Source: Luteimonas rhizosphaericola (GTDB lineage Bacteria > Pseudomonadota > Gammaproteobacteria > Xanthomonadales > Xanthomonadaceae). Taken from it: a DNA stretch of 64,000 bases. A model generated the notes under the pieces. That model was not told the origin of the DNA and did no database searches. It saw nothing but the letters and a program-made list of their open reading frames with translations. Where the stretch lies: positions 483,051 through 547,050 of the forward strand of contig NZ_JARXRN010000020.1 of the NCBI RefSeq assembly GCF_029888045.1, read 5' to 3'. A program made the translations under genes and the position numbers. Shown here one piece after another: positions 9,302-18,183 of the stretch. Every line of letters starts with the position of its first letter. Position 1 is the first letter of the stretch.

Positions 9302-10186
9302 CTATCCAGCCGCTGCAAGGGCCTTGCGCACGATGTCGAGCGCCTGGATCGCGTACGCAAGCGCTGCTACTTCCGCTGACTCGAGCATCGGATGGACGAT
9401 GTCGAAGATCAACACCGTCCGTGGCCGTCCCGACCGATTCGCGGCCGAGTGCAGGAACGAGTCGTCGAACACCAGGAAATCATCGTGCGGCCAACCGCGC
9501 GTGACTCCCGCAACAGTGATCGAGCAACCCTCGGGCGGAATGTCCACCGGCAGATGTACGGTCAGCTTGATGTTCGACAAGCCGAAATGTTCCGGCAGCA
9601 CGACGCCCGGCGCCAGTCTGGAGACGAAGCACTCCGGCGCATGGGGTGGAAACTGGGCCAACGGTGCCGCGCCAAGCAGACTCGCAGTCAACGGCAATCC
9701 GGACAGCGGTGAATTCACCGGGTCGCCACCGCCCAGCAGATGGATCGACGACCAGTCTGCACGCCCAGCCAGGCCTTGCCAGCGCGCGTCGCGCTCAGCC
9801 TCCTGCCCGACGTAAGGACGCATAGACTGACCGTTGGAAAATGCCGCCAGTTCACAGCGCACATCCGGGATACGCTCGCGCAGTGCCGCCAAGGTGGAGA
9901 GCGCCCCCGGATCGAACCATGGAACAGGAGGTAGCCCGGGGTAATACAGGAAGTCTGGCTGCTGCAGATGTGAGCGATAGGCCGCTGGCAAGCCGCCGAG
10001 ATAGACATCCAGCCACTGACGGAAGCGGGGATGCTCCGCACGACGCAGGAGGTGCCGGTATAACGCCCGGCCAACGGCTACGCCATCAGGGTTACCGTCG
10101 CAGGCCAGCGCGTCTGCACAGGCTTCTCGAAGCGCCTCGAGCGAATCCGAAGCGGATATTCGCTCGTCGAGAGTCGCGCTAGACAT
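9302..10186 (-). CDS. aspartyl/asparaginyl beta-hydroxylase-family oxygenase
   Basis: 294 residues. The C-terminal half is an AspH-type 2-oxoglutarate/Fe(II) fold: 'LPEHFGLSNIKLTVHLPV' (first metal His H200), 'FLVFDDSFLHSAANRSG' (second metal His H246) and 'RPRTVLIFDIVHP', whose R256 is the likely 2-oxoglutarate-binding arginine. This matches the two-His metal site of the family. The N-terminal 120 residues resemble no domain I know. The second ATG (10186) is preferred: GGAGG lies 8 nt upstream of it, whereas the ATG at 10201 overlaps that site. Base use is less GC-rich than in the neighbours. Target (protein, peptide or lipid) unknown. Confidence 0.8.
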   Translation of the reverse strand: MSSATLDERISASDSLEALREACADALACDGNPDGVAVGRALYRHLLRRAEHPRFRQWLDVYLGGLPAAYRSHLQQPDFLYYPGLPPVPWFDPGALSTLAALRERIPDVRCELAAFSNGQSMRPYVGQEAERDARWQGLAGRADWSSIHLLGGGDPVNSPLSGLPLTASLLGAAPLAQFPPHAPECFVSRLAPGVVLPEHFGLSNIKLTVHLPVDIPPEGCSITVAGVTRGWPHDDFLVFDDSFLHSAANRSGRPRTVLIFDIVHPMLESAEVAALAYAIQALDIVRKALAAAG

Positions 10187-10213
10187 TTCGGTCGCCTCCA
10201 TCGAAGAACGGTC

Positions 10214-11599
10214 TCACAACCCTGCCTCCAGCGCGTCCGCCAGCCGCTCCACGGCGATCACCTCCATCCCCTTCCAGCTCGAGCGACCGCCCTTGGGCGC
10301 GTTGGCCTTCGGCACGATCGCGCGCAGGAAGCCGTGGGTGGCGGCCTCTTTAAGCCGCTCCTCGCCGTTGGGCACGGGGCGGATCTCGCCCGACAGGCCG
10401 ACCTCGCCGAACGCGATCGTCTTCTCGGGCAGCGGCGTGTCGCGCAGCGACGAGAGCACGGACAGCAGCACCGGCAGGTCGGCCGCGGTTTCCTGCACGC
10501 GGATGCCGCCGACCACGTTGACGAACACGTCCTGGTCGCCGGTCATGATGCCGCCGTGCCGGTGCAGCACCGCCAGCAGCATCGCCAGCCGGTTGCCTTC
10601 CAGCCCCACCGCCACCCGGCGCGGATTGGACAGCGGCGAGGCATCCACCAGCGCCTGCACCTCCACCAGCAGCGGGCGCGTGCCTTCGCGCGTGACCATC
10701 ACGCAGCTGCCCGGCTGCTGCGCGCTGCCGCCGGAGAGGAAGATCGCCGACGGGTTCGGCACCTCCTTCAGGCCCTTGTCGCCCATCGCGAACACGCCCA
10801 GCTCGTTGACCGCGCCGAAGCGGTTCTTGAACGCGCGCAGCACCCGGAAGCGGCTGCCCGAATCGCCCTCGAAGTACAGCACCGCGTCGACCATGTGTTC
10901 GAGCACGCGCGGCCCGGCGATGCCGCCTTCCTTGGTGACGTGGCCGACCAGGAACACCGCGGTCCCGGTTTCCTTGGCGTAGCGCACCAGGCGCGCGGCA
11001 CTCTCGCGGACCTGGCTGACCGAACCGGGGGCGGCGGTGAGCGATTCGGTCCACAGCGTCTGCACCGAGTCGGCCACGATGATGCGCGGGCGCAGTTGGG
11101 CGGCCTGCTCGAGGATGCGTTCGATGCCGGTTTCGGCCAGCGCGTCGACGCCGTCCACCGGCAGTCCGAGCCGCGCCGCGCGCCCGGCCACCTGCGCCAG
11201 CGATTCCTCGCCGGTGACGTACAGGCCGGGCAGGGTCGCGGCCATCGACGCCACCGCCTGCAGCAGCAGCGTCGACTTGCCGATACCCGGGTCGCCGCCC
11301 ACCAGCACCACCGCGCCCTGCACCAGCCCGCCGCCGAGTACGCGGTCGAACTCGCCGATGCCGGTCGACACGCGCACGTCCTCGCCCTGCTGCACGTCGC
11401 GGAGCGCGGTGACCTTCGGCGGATCGACCTTGCCGGCCCAGCTGCCGCGGCGCGACGCGGGCGATTTCGCCGCCGCGACGGTCTCCAGCACGATCTCCGA
11501 CAGCGTGTCCCAGGCGCCGCACGCGCCGCACTGGCCCTGCCACTTGCTGAAGTCGGCGCCGCATTCGCTGCACACGTAGGCTGTCCGGGCCTTGGCCAT
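10214..11599 (-). CDS. radA: DNA repair protein RadA
   Basis: 461 residues. RadA is a RecA-like ATPase promoting branch migration at recombination intermediates. It has the N-terminal zinc finger C10-C13-C24-C27, Walker A 'GGDPGIGKST' (101-110), the RadA-specific 'KNRFG' motif (258-262) and a C-terminal Lon-protease-like domain including 'SGEIRPVPNGEERLKEA'. ATG at 11599 gives the canonical MAKARTAYVCSECG start. It is divergent from the GMC oxidoreductase, 100 nt apart. Confidence 0.98.
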   Translation of the reverse strand: MAKARTAYVCSECGADFSKWQGQCGACGAWDTLSEIVLETVAAAKSPASRRGSWAGKVDPPKVTALRDVQQGEDVRVSTGIGEFDRVLGGGLVQGAVVLVGGDPGIGKSTLLLQAVASMAATLPGLYVTGEESLAQVAGRAARLGLPVDGVDALAETGIERILEQAAQLRPRIIVADSVQTLWTESLTAAPGSVSQVRESAARLVRYAKETGTAVFLVGHVTKEGGIAGPRVLEHMVDAVLYFEGDSGSRFRVLRAFKNRFGAVNELGVFAMGDKGLKEVPNPSAIFLSGGSAQQPGSCVMVTREGTRPLLVEVQALVDASPLSNPRRVAVGLEGNRLAMLLAVLHRHGGIMTGDQDVFVNVVGGIRVQETAADLPVLLSVLSSLRDTPLPEKTIAFGEVGLSGEIRPVPNGEERLKEAATHGFLRAIVPKANAPKGGRSSWKGMEVIAVERLADALEAGL

Positions 11600-11699
11600 A
11601 TTTCCGTAGATGCCTTCTGATCCGGCCCACAGCGTACCCAAGTCCCGTCTACGGGGTTGAGACGGCGGGCCATGCGCGCGAGAGGCCCAGGACCCCAGG

Positions 11700-13382
11700 A
11701 TGATCGAAGACTTCCGTTCCGCCACCTGCCCCACCGATCTGGTGGCGGACGTCTGCATCATCGGCGCCGGGCCTGCCGGCATCAGCCTGGCGATGGAACT
11801 GGCCGGCACGCCCTGGACGGTGTGCCTGGTGGAAGGCGGGGGCCTGGGCAGCGAGGCCGCCAGCCAGGCATTGAACGAGGGCGAGTCGGTGGGTCCGCAC
11901 CCGTTCGACCCCGCGCACAGCCGTTTGCGCGCGCTGGGCGGCGCAAGTCGGCTCTGGGGGGGCGGCTGCATCCCGCTCAGCGCGATCGAGATGGCACCCC
12001 GCGACTGGCTGCCGGACAGCGGATGGCCGATCGGCTGGGAGGAGCTGGCGCCCTACTACGCCCGCGCCAACCAGGCCTGCCGGGTGGAGCCGGGCGACTT
12101 CGCCGACGGCAGCTACCGCCTGCGCGAAGCCCTCCGCGACAGCCACGCCCCGCCGCCGCACCTGGAGCATCGCACCAGCCGCGTCAGCCCGCTCGATTTC
12201 GGCCGGGCGCACCTCGACACCCTGCGCGCGACGCCCGGCATCCAGCTGCTGCTGCACGCCAACGTGCTGCGGCTCGACGCCACCGGCAACGCCGACGCGG
12301 TCACCCGGGCGCAGATCGGCAGCCTCGACGGACGCCGCGGAACGGTCAGCGCCCGCTGCTTCGTGCTCGCCACCGGCGGGATCGAGAACGCGCGCCTGAT
12401 GCTGCTGTCGGACGACGTCGCCCCGCACGGACTCGGCAACGAGCGCGACCTGGTCGGCCGCTACTTCATGGACCATCCGCGCTGCCGGCTGGGCACCTTC
12501 CGCGGCGGCCGCATGGACCAGCTGGCGCGTCTCTACAGCCGGCCGATCGACCAGGCCAGCAGCCCCGCCTACCACCAGCTCAGCCTGTCCGACGATGCGC
12601 AGCGGCAGCACCGGCTGTTCAGCGCGCGCGCGCGTCCCTTCGCGATCGAACGCACTCCGCCCACCGGCCTGTCCTCGCTGCGGGCATTGCGCGCGTCGCT
12701 CCGGCGCCCCGCGCAGCCGGATGACGAAGGCAGCCGGGTCGAGGAATCGCTGCTCGAGGCCCTGGCCCAGGACCTGCCCGAGCAGGTCGCCGCACCGTGG
12801 CGCGGCACCAGCCGCGGCCGCCTGGCCCTGCGCACCGCGCTCAACGCGCGCCACGTGCTGGATGCCGGCCGGCGCAAGCTGGCGCGGCGCGCCGTGGTCG
12901 ACACCGACCGGGTGGAGATGGTCGGCTACTTCGAACAGGCGCCCAACCGCGACAGCCGCATCCGCCTGTCCGACCGGCGCGACGCCCTGGGCCTGCGCAA
13001 GGTGCAGGTGGACTGGCGCATGTCCGCCACGGACGATGCCAACATCCGCGCCACGTCCGAGCTCATCGGCCGCGACGTGGCAGCGCACTTCGACTGCGAA
13101 TTCGAACCGGCCGACTGGTTGCGCGACCCCGCCGCGACCCCGCTGCTGCACGGCACCGCACACCACATGGGCACCACGCGCATGGCCGATTCGCCCACCG
13201 ATGGCGTGGTCGACCGCCAGTGCCGGGTGCACGGCGTCGACAACCTGTACGTGGCGGGCAGTTCGGTGTTCCCCACCGGCGGCTGGAGCTTCCCGACCCT
13301 GACCATCGTCGCGCTGGCGCTGCGGATCAGCGACGAACTCCGCGCGCGGCTGCCGGACCTGCAGATGCTGGCGATGCTGTAG
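11700..13382 (+). CDS. GMC-family FAD oxidoreductase
   Basis: 560 residues. The N-terminal FAD-binding Rossmann motif is 'CIIGAGPAGISLAMELAG' (GAGPAG at 22-27). 'GASRLWGGGCIPLS' and 'DSGWPIGWEELAPYYARA' are typical of bacterial GMC proteins. The C-terminus has 'HHMGTTRMADSP' near residue 488 and 'RVHGVDNLYVAGSSVFPTGG'. These enzymes oxidise alcohols or sugars. In most members the residue before the Pro of the final 'G-x-x-N/H-P' motif is Asn or His; here it reads 'GGWSFPTLT' with Phe531, which may alter activity. No electron-acceptor subunit is adjacent and the substrate is unknown. Confidence 0.88.
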   Translation: MIEDFRSATCPTDLVADVCIIGAGPAGISLAMELAGTPWTVCLVEGGGLGSEAASQALNEGESVGPHPFDPAHSRLRALGGASRLWGGGCIPLSAIEMAPRDWLPDSGWPIGWEELAPYYARANQACRVEPGDFADGSYRLREALRDSHAPPPHLEHRTSRVSPLDFGRAHLDTLRATPGIQLLLHANVLRLDATGNADAVTRAQIGSLDGRRGTVSARCFVLATGGIENARLMLLSDDVAPHGLGNERDLVGRYFMDHPRCRLGTFRGGRMDQLARLYSRPIDQASSPAYHQLSLSDDAQRQHRLFSARARPFAIERTPPTGLSSLRALRASLRRPAQPDDEGSRVEESLLEALAQDLPEQVAAPWRGTSRGRLALRTALNARHVLDAGRRKLARRAVVDTDRVEMVGYFEQAPNRDSRIRLSDRRDALGLRKVQVDWRMSATDDANIRATSELIGRDVAAHFDCEFEPADWLRDPAATPLLHGTAHHMGTTRMADSPTDGVVDRQCRVHGVDNLYVAGSSVFPTGGWSFPTLTIVALALRISDELRARLPDLQMLAML

Positions 13383-13411
13383 CGGCCCTGCCCGCCCGGC
13401 CGGGCGGCCCT

Positions 13412-13441
13412 TTGACCGGGCGCCCCTGTGCACCCTAGAAT
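13412..13441 (+). promoter_or_regulatory. promoter of tRNA-Thr
   Basis: TTGACC (13412-13417), an 18-nt spacer and TAGAAT (13436-13441). It ends 11 nt before the mature tRNA 5' end, as expected for a stable-RNA promoter. Confidence 0.75.
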
Positions 13442-13452
13442 CTGCGACCCTC

Positions 13453-13528
13453 GCCGGAATAGCTCAGTTGGTAGAGCGGCGCATTCGTAATGCGTAGGTC
13501 GTAGGTTCGATTCCTATTTCCGGCACCA
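13453..13528 (+). tRNA. tRNA-Thr (anticodon CGT)
   Basis: 76-nt cloverleaf with CCA encoded (13526-13528). The 7-bp acceptor stem is GCCGGAA/TTCCGGC. The D arm has the expected GCTC/GAGC stem. The anticodon stem GCGCA/TGCGT closes the loop TTCGTAA, placing CGT at 13486-13488 to read ACG. The T arm is GTAGG-TTCGATT-CCTAT with one G-T pair. Confidence 0.97.
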
Positions 13529-13585
13529 GTTTCGATCCCGGCCGCCACGTCTCCGGCGGACGCGGCGGATCCGCTTCCCGATCAC

Positions 13586-13614
13586 CGATGCCCGCGCCTG
13601 AAGCGCGGGCATCG
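13586..13614 (+). terminator. 12-bp hairpin downstream of tRNA-Thr
   Basis: Perfect 12-bp inverted repeat (13586-13597 with 13603-13614) and a CTGAA loop, 58 nt after the tRNA. Only a weak T-run (TCGTTCC) follows, so it is terminator-like or an RNA-processing boundary. It also lies about 115 nt past the stop of the convergent 88-residue gene. Confidence 0.6.
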
Positions 13615-13730
13615 TCGTTCCGGGCAGGTGCCCTGCGCGGGGATCGCCGAGGTATCCGCCGGGCGCAGGCCATATGGTTTGACGGCGCCTGGCGCGGATG
13701 GCGGCCCGTCGGCGCCGGACCGGTCGCCGC

Positions 13731-13997
13731 TCACCGGTACACCGGGCTCACGGATGCGTTGAGACTGGCGGACTCGAGCAGCGCGCGCAGGCGCATTTCC
13801 ACGCCGTGCAGGTCCTTCAGCTGCCGCGGCGCGTACAGCGTGTAGACCGGCCGGCCCTCGCGATGCGATTCCTTGCGGTCGACACCGACGTCGCGCGTGC
13901 CGCACGCCTGTCGCCACAGTGCGGTGAGGGCAGCCGGGCCGATGCTGCGGTCGCCGGCAAGCGTGAATGTGAACATCGCGACCTGATCGCTGGCCAT
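13731..13997 (-). CDS. small protein of unknown function (88 aa)
   Basis: Starts MASDQVAMFTFTLAG at an ATG preceded by AGGAG at 7-nt spacing, which decides this start over an in-frame codon 14 residues upstream. The protein is soluble-looking, with no signal peptide, membrane segment or cysteine cluster (one Cys). A mixed alpha/beta pattern ('VAMFTFTLAG', 'RPVYTLYAPRQL', 'EMRLRALLESA') suggests a compact domain. I do not recognise the family. It converges on tRNA-Thr. Confidence 0.6.
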   Translation of the reverse strand: MASDQVAMFTFTLAGDRSIGPAALTALWRQACGTRDVGVDRKESHREGRPVYTLYAPRQLKDLHGVEMRLRALLESASLNASVSPVYR

Positions 13998-14323
13998 GGC
14001 GCACTCCTGTTTGGCGTTCGAGTATGCGCCCACCGCCACGCGCGTGGGCCAGCGCGTTCACGGCAGAGGTTCGACGCTTCGCGTAGGATGCAGGCGTCTG
14101 AACGCTGTTTCGTGCGCGCGCCCGACGGTCGCCATCTTCGCGCGCTGCGCCTGTCTCCACGCGTTGCATCCACGTCCCGACGTGGGCGATGCCGCTGCCG
14201 GAGCGTCATGTCCATCCGCCCGTTGCGTTCCACCGCCGCCCCTGGGTCGCTCCGCGACCCGTACGGGCGCGTGGCGGCCTTGGTTCGTGCGCAGCCGCCC
14301 ATGTCACGGGGGCGGCCGGCGCG
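13998..14323. other. 326-nt spacer between two small genes
   Basis: Lies between the divergent 88-aa gene and the YkgJ-type gene. It holds a 6-bp hairpin (14244-14249/14255-14260) and nothing I can call a gene. An ATG at 14189 is in frame with the YkgJ-type gene but would add only Pro/Arg-rich non-family sequence. Confidence 0.5.
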
Positions 14324-14632
14324 ATGAGCAGCGCTGGCGAAGCGATCCTGTGCGAGCGCTGCGATGCGGTCTGCTGCCGCCTGACCGTGGTGCTGCAGGA
14401 CGGCGATCGCGTCGCGCCGCACCTGACCACCTGGCGCGACGGCCTGCACGTGATGGCGCGCGACGAGGAGGGCTGGTGCGTGGCGCTGGATTCCGCGCGC
14501 ATGCGCTGCGGCTGCTACGAATCGCGCCCGGACGTCTGCCGCCGGTTCGCGATGGCCGGCCCGTACTGCCTCGAGCTGCGCGCCGACTACAGCGAACGCA
14601 TGCGCCGCGGCATCCCGCTGCAGCTGCATTGA
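14324..14632 (+). CDS. YkgJ-family cysteine-cluster protein
   Basis: 102 residues with nine cysteines: C10, C13, C17, C18, C52, C62, C64, C72 and C82. The pattern 'CERCDAVCC...GWC...RCGCYESRPDVCRRF' is the YkgJ/UPF0153 zinc- or iron-sulfur-binding signature ('Y-x-x-RP-x-x-C'). The biochemical role of the family is not settled. ATG at 14324 follows a GGGGGCGG stretch and gives the compact family length. Two small basic proteins follow on the same strand, 11 and 21 nt apart, so the three are probably co-transcribed. Confidence 0.85.
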   Translation: MSSAGEAILCERCDAVCCRLTVVLQDGDRVAPHLTTWRDGLHVMARDEEGWCVALDSARMRCGCYESRPDVCRRFAMAGPYCLELRADYSERMRRGIPLQLH

Positions 14633-14643
14633 CCGGAGGTTCC

Positions 14644-14904
14644 ATGGCGCCCCGCAAGCCCCGCAGCAACGACACCGCGACGACCGCGATCGCCCCGTCG
14701 GGCACGACCCACCTGTTCACCCAGCGCGAGCGCAAGCGGCCACCGGCGATGAGCAGCGAACGGATCGCGGACGACCTGGCCGCCTTCCGCGAGGCGGGCG
14801 GGCGGATCGAGGTGCTCGGCACCACCCGCTCGCTGAAGAAGATCGGCGTCCAGGACGCCGACGAGGGCGCAGCGCCCACCAGATCCACCAAACCCGTCCC
14901 CTGA
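14644..14904 (+). CDS. small basic protein of unknown function (86 aa)
   Basis: Starts MAPRKPRSNDTATTAIAPSG, with GGAGG just upstream of the ATG. The N-terminus and tail look disordered (Ser/Thr/Pro/Lys). A central segment 'MSSERIADDLAAFREAGGRIEVLGTT' looks like a helix-turn-strand. No family recognised. It sits between the YkgJ-type gene and the lysine-rich gene at 14926. Confidence 0.65.
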   Translation: MAPRKPRSNDTATTAIAPSGTTHLFTQRERKRPPAMSSERIADDLAAFREAGGRIEVLGTTRSLKKIGVQDADEGAAPTRSTKPVP

Positions 14905-14925
14905 GCATACGAGGAGTCACCCACA

Positions 14926-15147
14926 TTGGCGAAGATCAACTACGGATTCGAGAAGCGCCAGCGCGAACTGGCGAAGAAGCGCAAGCAGGAAGCGAAGGAT
15001 GCCCGCAAGCGCGAGGCGCGCGAATCGGCCGTGACGCCTGACACCACGCCGGACCAGGCGCTGCCCGAGCCGCCACCGGCAGAGACGCCGGCCACCGTCG
15101 AAGACGGCACGCCCGCGCCACGCGTCCATCGGCGGCCGTCCTCCTGA
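14926..15147 (+). CDS. small Lys/Arg/Glu-rich protein (73 aa)
   Basis: TTG start at 14926, with GAGGAG 9 nt upstream supporting it. The first half ('AKINYGFEKRQRELAKKRKQ' and on to about residue 33) is a highly charged, probably helical segment of a type common in small conserved proteobacterial proteins. The second half is Pro/Thr-rich and likely disordered. Function unknown. Third gene of the small-protein run that starts at 14324. Confidence 0.7.
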   Translation: MAKINYGFEKRQRELAKKRKQEAKDARKREARESAVTPDTTPDQALPEPPPAETPATVEDGTPAPRVHRRPSS

Positions 15148-15287
15148 CGGCACCATGCGGCGGGCCACGCGCGCCGTCCATGCGCTGACGCGCGGATGGC
15201 CATGCGTCCATTGGCCGCGCGCCGTCCGGGGCCGCGCGCGACGCGTTCGCCGCCGCTGCCTTGCCGCAGCGGGCGTGCGCCCTCCGC

Positions 15288-16238
15288 TCAGTCCACCAGT
15301 TGCAGCCGCAGTTCCTTGGGCAGGGCGAACACCATGCTTTCGGGTTCGCCGTGCAGTTCGCGCACGGGCCCGGCGCCGAGTTCGCGCAAGCGCGCCAGCA
15401 CCCCCTGCACCAGCACATCGGGCGCCGACGCACCGGCGGTCACTCCGATATGCCGGCGACCGGATACCCATTCCGGATCGATCTCGGCGGCGCCGTCGAT
15501 CAGGTAGGCTTCCACGCCATCGCGTTCGGCCAGCTCGCGCAGACGGTTGGAGTTCGAACTGTTCGGCGACCCCACCACCAGCACGAGGTCGCACTGCTGC
15601 GCGAGTTCGCGCACCGCGTCCTGCCGGTTCTGGGTGGCGTAGCAGATATCGTCGTTCTTCGGCCCCTGCATGGCCGGAAAGCGTGCGCGCAGCGCGTCGA
15701 TGATGCCGCGGGTGTCGTCCACCGACAGCGTGGTCTGGGTGGTGTAGGCGAGGTTCTCCGGCTGGCCGGGCTCCAGCCAGGCCACGTCTTCCAGGTCTTC
15801 GACCAGGTAGATGTGGCCGGCGCCGCACTCCGCCTTCCACTGCCCCATCGTGCCCTCGACCTCCGGATGACCGGCGTGTCCGATCAGCACCACGTCGCGT
15901 CCGGCGCGGCAGTGGCGTGCCACCTCGAAGTGCACCTTGGTCACCAGCGGGCAGGTGGCGTCGAACACCTTCAGCCCGCGCCGCGCCGCCTCCTCGCGCA
16001 CCGCCTGCGACACGCCGTGCGCGCTGAAGATCACGGTATTGCCGTCCGGCACCTCGTCAAGCTCCTCGACGAAGATCGCGCCGCGGCGCTTGAGGTCCTC
16101 GACCACGAAGCGGTTGTGCACCACTTCGTGGCGCACGTAGATCGGCGCGCCGAGCGTCTCGATCGCGCGCTTGACAATCTCGATCGCGCGGTCGACGCCG
16201 GCGCAGAAGCCGCGGGGGTTGGCGAGGACGATGTCCAT
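15288..16238 (-). CDS. ispH: 4-hydroxy-3-methylbut-2-enyl diphosphate reductase IspH
   Basis: 316 residues, identical in length to E. coli IspH. It reduces HMBPP to IPP and DMAPP in the last step of the MEP isoprenoid pathway. The three [4Fe-4S] ligands C12, C96 and C199 are present, with H41, H74, H124 and E126 at the active site. The ATG at 16238 ([14 protein letters not shown]) reproduces E. coli numbering and is preferred to the ATG three codons upstream, which overlaps a -10-like TAGAAT (16251-16246). Confidence 0.98.
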   Translation of the reverse strand: MDIVLANPRGFCAGVDRAIEIVKRAIETLGAPIYVRHEVVHNRFVVEDLKRRGAIFVEELDEVPDGNTVIFSAHGVSQAVREEAARRGLKVFDATCPLVTKVHFEVARHCRAGRDVVLIGHAGHPEVEGTMGQWKAECGAGHIYLVEDLEDVAWLEPGQPENLAYTTQTTLSVDDTRGIIDALRARFPAMQGPKNDDICYATQNRQDAVRELAQQCDLVLVVGSPNSSNSNRLRELAERDGVEAYLIDGAAEIDPEWVSGRRHIGVTAGASAPDVLVQGVLARLRELGAGPVRELHGEPESMVFALPKELRLQLVD

Positions 16239-16330
16239 GGCGCGCATTCTAGCGCCGGGCCGGCCAACGCAGGCGCAACGCGCCGTCCCGGCTCCGGGTC
16301 GCTCGGCCGCGACGTCCGGCGCGCCGGTGG

Positions 16331-16588
16331 TCAGCGCGGACGACGCGGGCCGCGGTCAGGGGCCAGCGCGCGCAGCAGCGCGACCGCCAGCGCCGAGAGC
16401 ATCAGCGCCGCGGTCCAGAACACCGGGCCCTGCTCCCAGCCGATCGCCGCCACGTAGCCAGCCAGGCTGGCCAGGAACCCCGCCGACGCGCCGATGCGCA
16501 GCGCGCGGCGACGGGACGCCGGGGCTGCCATCGCCACGGCCAGCGACCACCATCCGGCCAGCAGCAGGAGCGTCGAGAATGCGAGCAT
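16331..16588 (-). CDS. DUF3325-type small membrane protein
   Basis: 85 residues with about three hydrophobic helices ([20 protein letters not shown], '[20 protein letters not shown]', '[20 protein letters not shown]'). Size, topology and position after a PepSY protein fit the DUF3325 proteins found in iron/siderophore uptake loci. Its start codon follows the PepSY stop by 1 nt, so translation is coupled. Assignment rests largely on context. Confidence 0.65.
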   Translation of the reverse strand: MLAFSTLLLLAGWWSLAVAMAAPASRRRALRIGASAGFLASLAGYVAAIGWEQGPVFWTAALMLSALAVALLRALAPDRGPRRPR

Positions 16589-16589
16589 C

Positions 16590-18158
16590 TCAGGCCCCTC
16601 CGTCGGCGACGACCGTCCGGTTGGCGCGAACGTGCGCCTGCGCCTGCGCCTGCGCCGCGAGCGGCGCGGGACGCCGCGCGGCCTTGCGCGCCAGGGCGGC
16701 GAACGCGAGCGCGAAGCCGGTCGCGACCAGGTCCACCGCCGCCAGCGCCCAGTCGCCGCGCGCAAGCGTGGCAACGAGGTGGCTCTGCGGCGCAGTGGCG
16801 AAGTTGGCCACCGGGATCGCGACCATGGCCAGCGCCGTGGCCGCGAACAGGTCGCGCCAGCCATGGCCCTGGCGATCGCGCACCGCGCCCCAGGCGGCCG
16901 CGGCGATCCAGGCCAGCGCGAAGGCACCGACTTCGGCGCCCGCGCGATCGTCCAGCGAGGCCGGCAGCACGCGGTTGGCGACCAGCATTGCCGCACAGGC
17001 GAACGGCATCCCGCCGACCACGCCGACGTTGAGCGCGCGCACCAGGCCGTAGCCGCTCGCGATGCCCGCCGCGGCCACCCGCTGCTCGCGCTTGCGCACC
17101 CACACCTGCATGCCGGTAGCCAGCATCATGCAGCCGGCCAGCCCGAGCACGAAGTACAGCCAGCGCAGCGGCGCGCCGCCGAACTGCGCCATGTGCAGCC
17201 CGCCGAGGAACGCGTAGGTGTCGTAGCCGGCGGTGGCGGGCGTGGACTGGTGCACGAACGCGCCGGTGGCCGCGTCGTAGTGCACCTGCTGCATGTCCCA
17301 GGCGACGCGGCGCGAATGATCGGTGCCGAAGGCGATCGTGGCGCTGGCGTCGGCCGGGTGGTGGATCGAGGCCCACTCCACCGGCGCGCCCATGCGCTCG
17401 CGCGCATCGGCCACCAAGGCATCGACCGAATGCAGCGACGCGAGCGGCCGGCCGACCTCCGGACGCTCGTAGAAACCGCCGGCCTCCTCGTAGAACTTCT
17501 CGACGTCGCCGCCGTAGGATGCCTGGGTGCCGCCAAAGATGTAGCTGGCGGCGAAGATCGCCACGCCGGTGTAGGCGATCATCAGGTGGAACGGCAGGCC
17601 GAGCACGCCGGCGAGGTTGTGGCCGTCCAGCCACGCCCGCTGTCCGCCGCCGCGCCAGCGCAGCATGAAGAAGTCCTTGAAGATCTTCTTGTGGGTGATC
17701 ACGCCGGCCACCAGCGCGACCATCATCAGCATGCCGGTGAGCCCGACCAGGTACATGCCCCACAGCCCGGCATGCAGGTCGTAATGCAGCTGGAAGAAGA
17801 ACTGCCCGGGGCCGGACGCCGGCAGTTCCGCCCCGTCGCGCGGATCGAGCAGCACTTCGCCCTGGCTGCCGTCGTCGTTGTACCAGAACGCTTCCATGCC
17901 GCGCTTGCGGTCGCCGGACACGTGCGCCCACCACACATGCGCATCCGGCGCCTGCGCGCGCACGCGCGCGAACGCGTCATCGAAGCGCGTCGGCGGGGTC
18001 TCGCGCATGTCGTGCAGCGACGGACGCGCCCAGTCGTCGATCTCCCGGTCGAAACACGCCAGCGTGCCGCCGACGAAGATCACGAACAGCAGCCAGCCGG
18101 CGATCAGCCCCGACCAGGTGTGGAGCCAGGCCATCGCCTGGCGCAGCGAGTTCTTCAT
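16590..18158 (-). CDS. PepSY-domain iron-regulated inner-membrane protein
   Basis: 522 residues. '[21 protein letters not shown]' is the typical first transmembrane helix of PepSY_TM proteins. Further helices lie near residues 115-140, 170-195 and 340-365, with more in a hydrophobic C-terminal half. The '[19 protein letters not shown]', '[20 protein letters not shown]' and '[13 protein letters not shown]' segments carry the conserved histidines. Relatives are implicated in reducing or releasing ferric siderophores at the inner membrane. ATG at 18158 is the family start. It lies between the DUF3649 and DUF3325 genes. Confidence 0.85.
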   Translation of the reverse strand: MKNSLRQAMAWLHTWSGLIAGWLLFVIFVGGTLACFDREIDDWARPSLHDMRETPPTRFDDAFARVRAQAPDAHVWWAHVSGDRKRGMEAFWYNDDGSQGEVLLDPRDGAELPASGPGQFFFQLHYDLHAGLWGMYLVGLTGMLMMVALVAGVITHKKIFKDFFMLRWRGGGQRAWLDGHNLAGVLGLPFHLMIAYTGVAIFAASYIFGGTQASYGGDVEKFYEEAGGFYERPEVGRPLASLHSVDALVADARERMGAPVEWASIHHPADASATIAFGTDHSRRVAWDMQQVHYDAATGAFVHQSTPATAGYDTYAFLGGLHMAQFGGAPLRWLYFVLGLAGCMMLATGMQVWVRKREQRVAAAGIASGYGLVRALNVGVVGGMPFACAAMLVANRVLPASLDDRAGAEVGAFALAWIAAAAWGAVRDRQGHGWRDLFAATALAMVAIPVANFATAPQSHLVATLARGDWALAAVDLVATGFALAFAALARKAARRPAPLAAQAQAQAHVRANRTVVADGGA

Positions 18159-18183
18159 CGCGGAAGTCCGGTTGCGTGAGCGG

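Noticed and set aside
14189..14323. N-terminal extension of the YkgJ-type protein from ATG 14189
   Set aside because: Adds 45 Pro/Arg-rich residues unlike the family, while ATG 14324 has an adequate Shine-Dalgarno and gives normal length.
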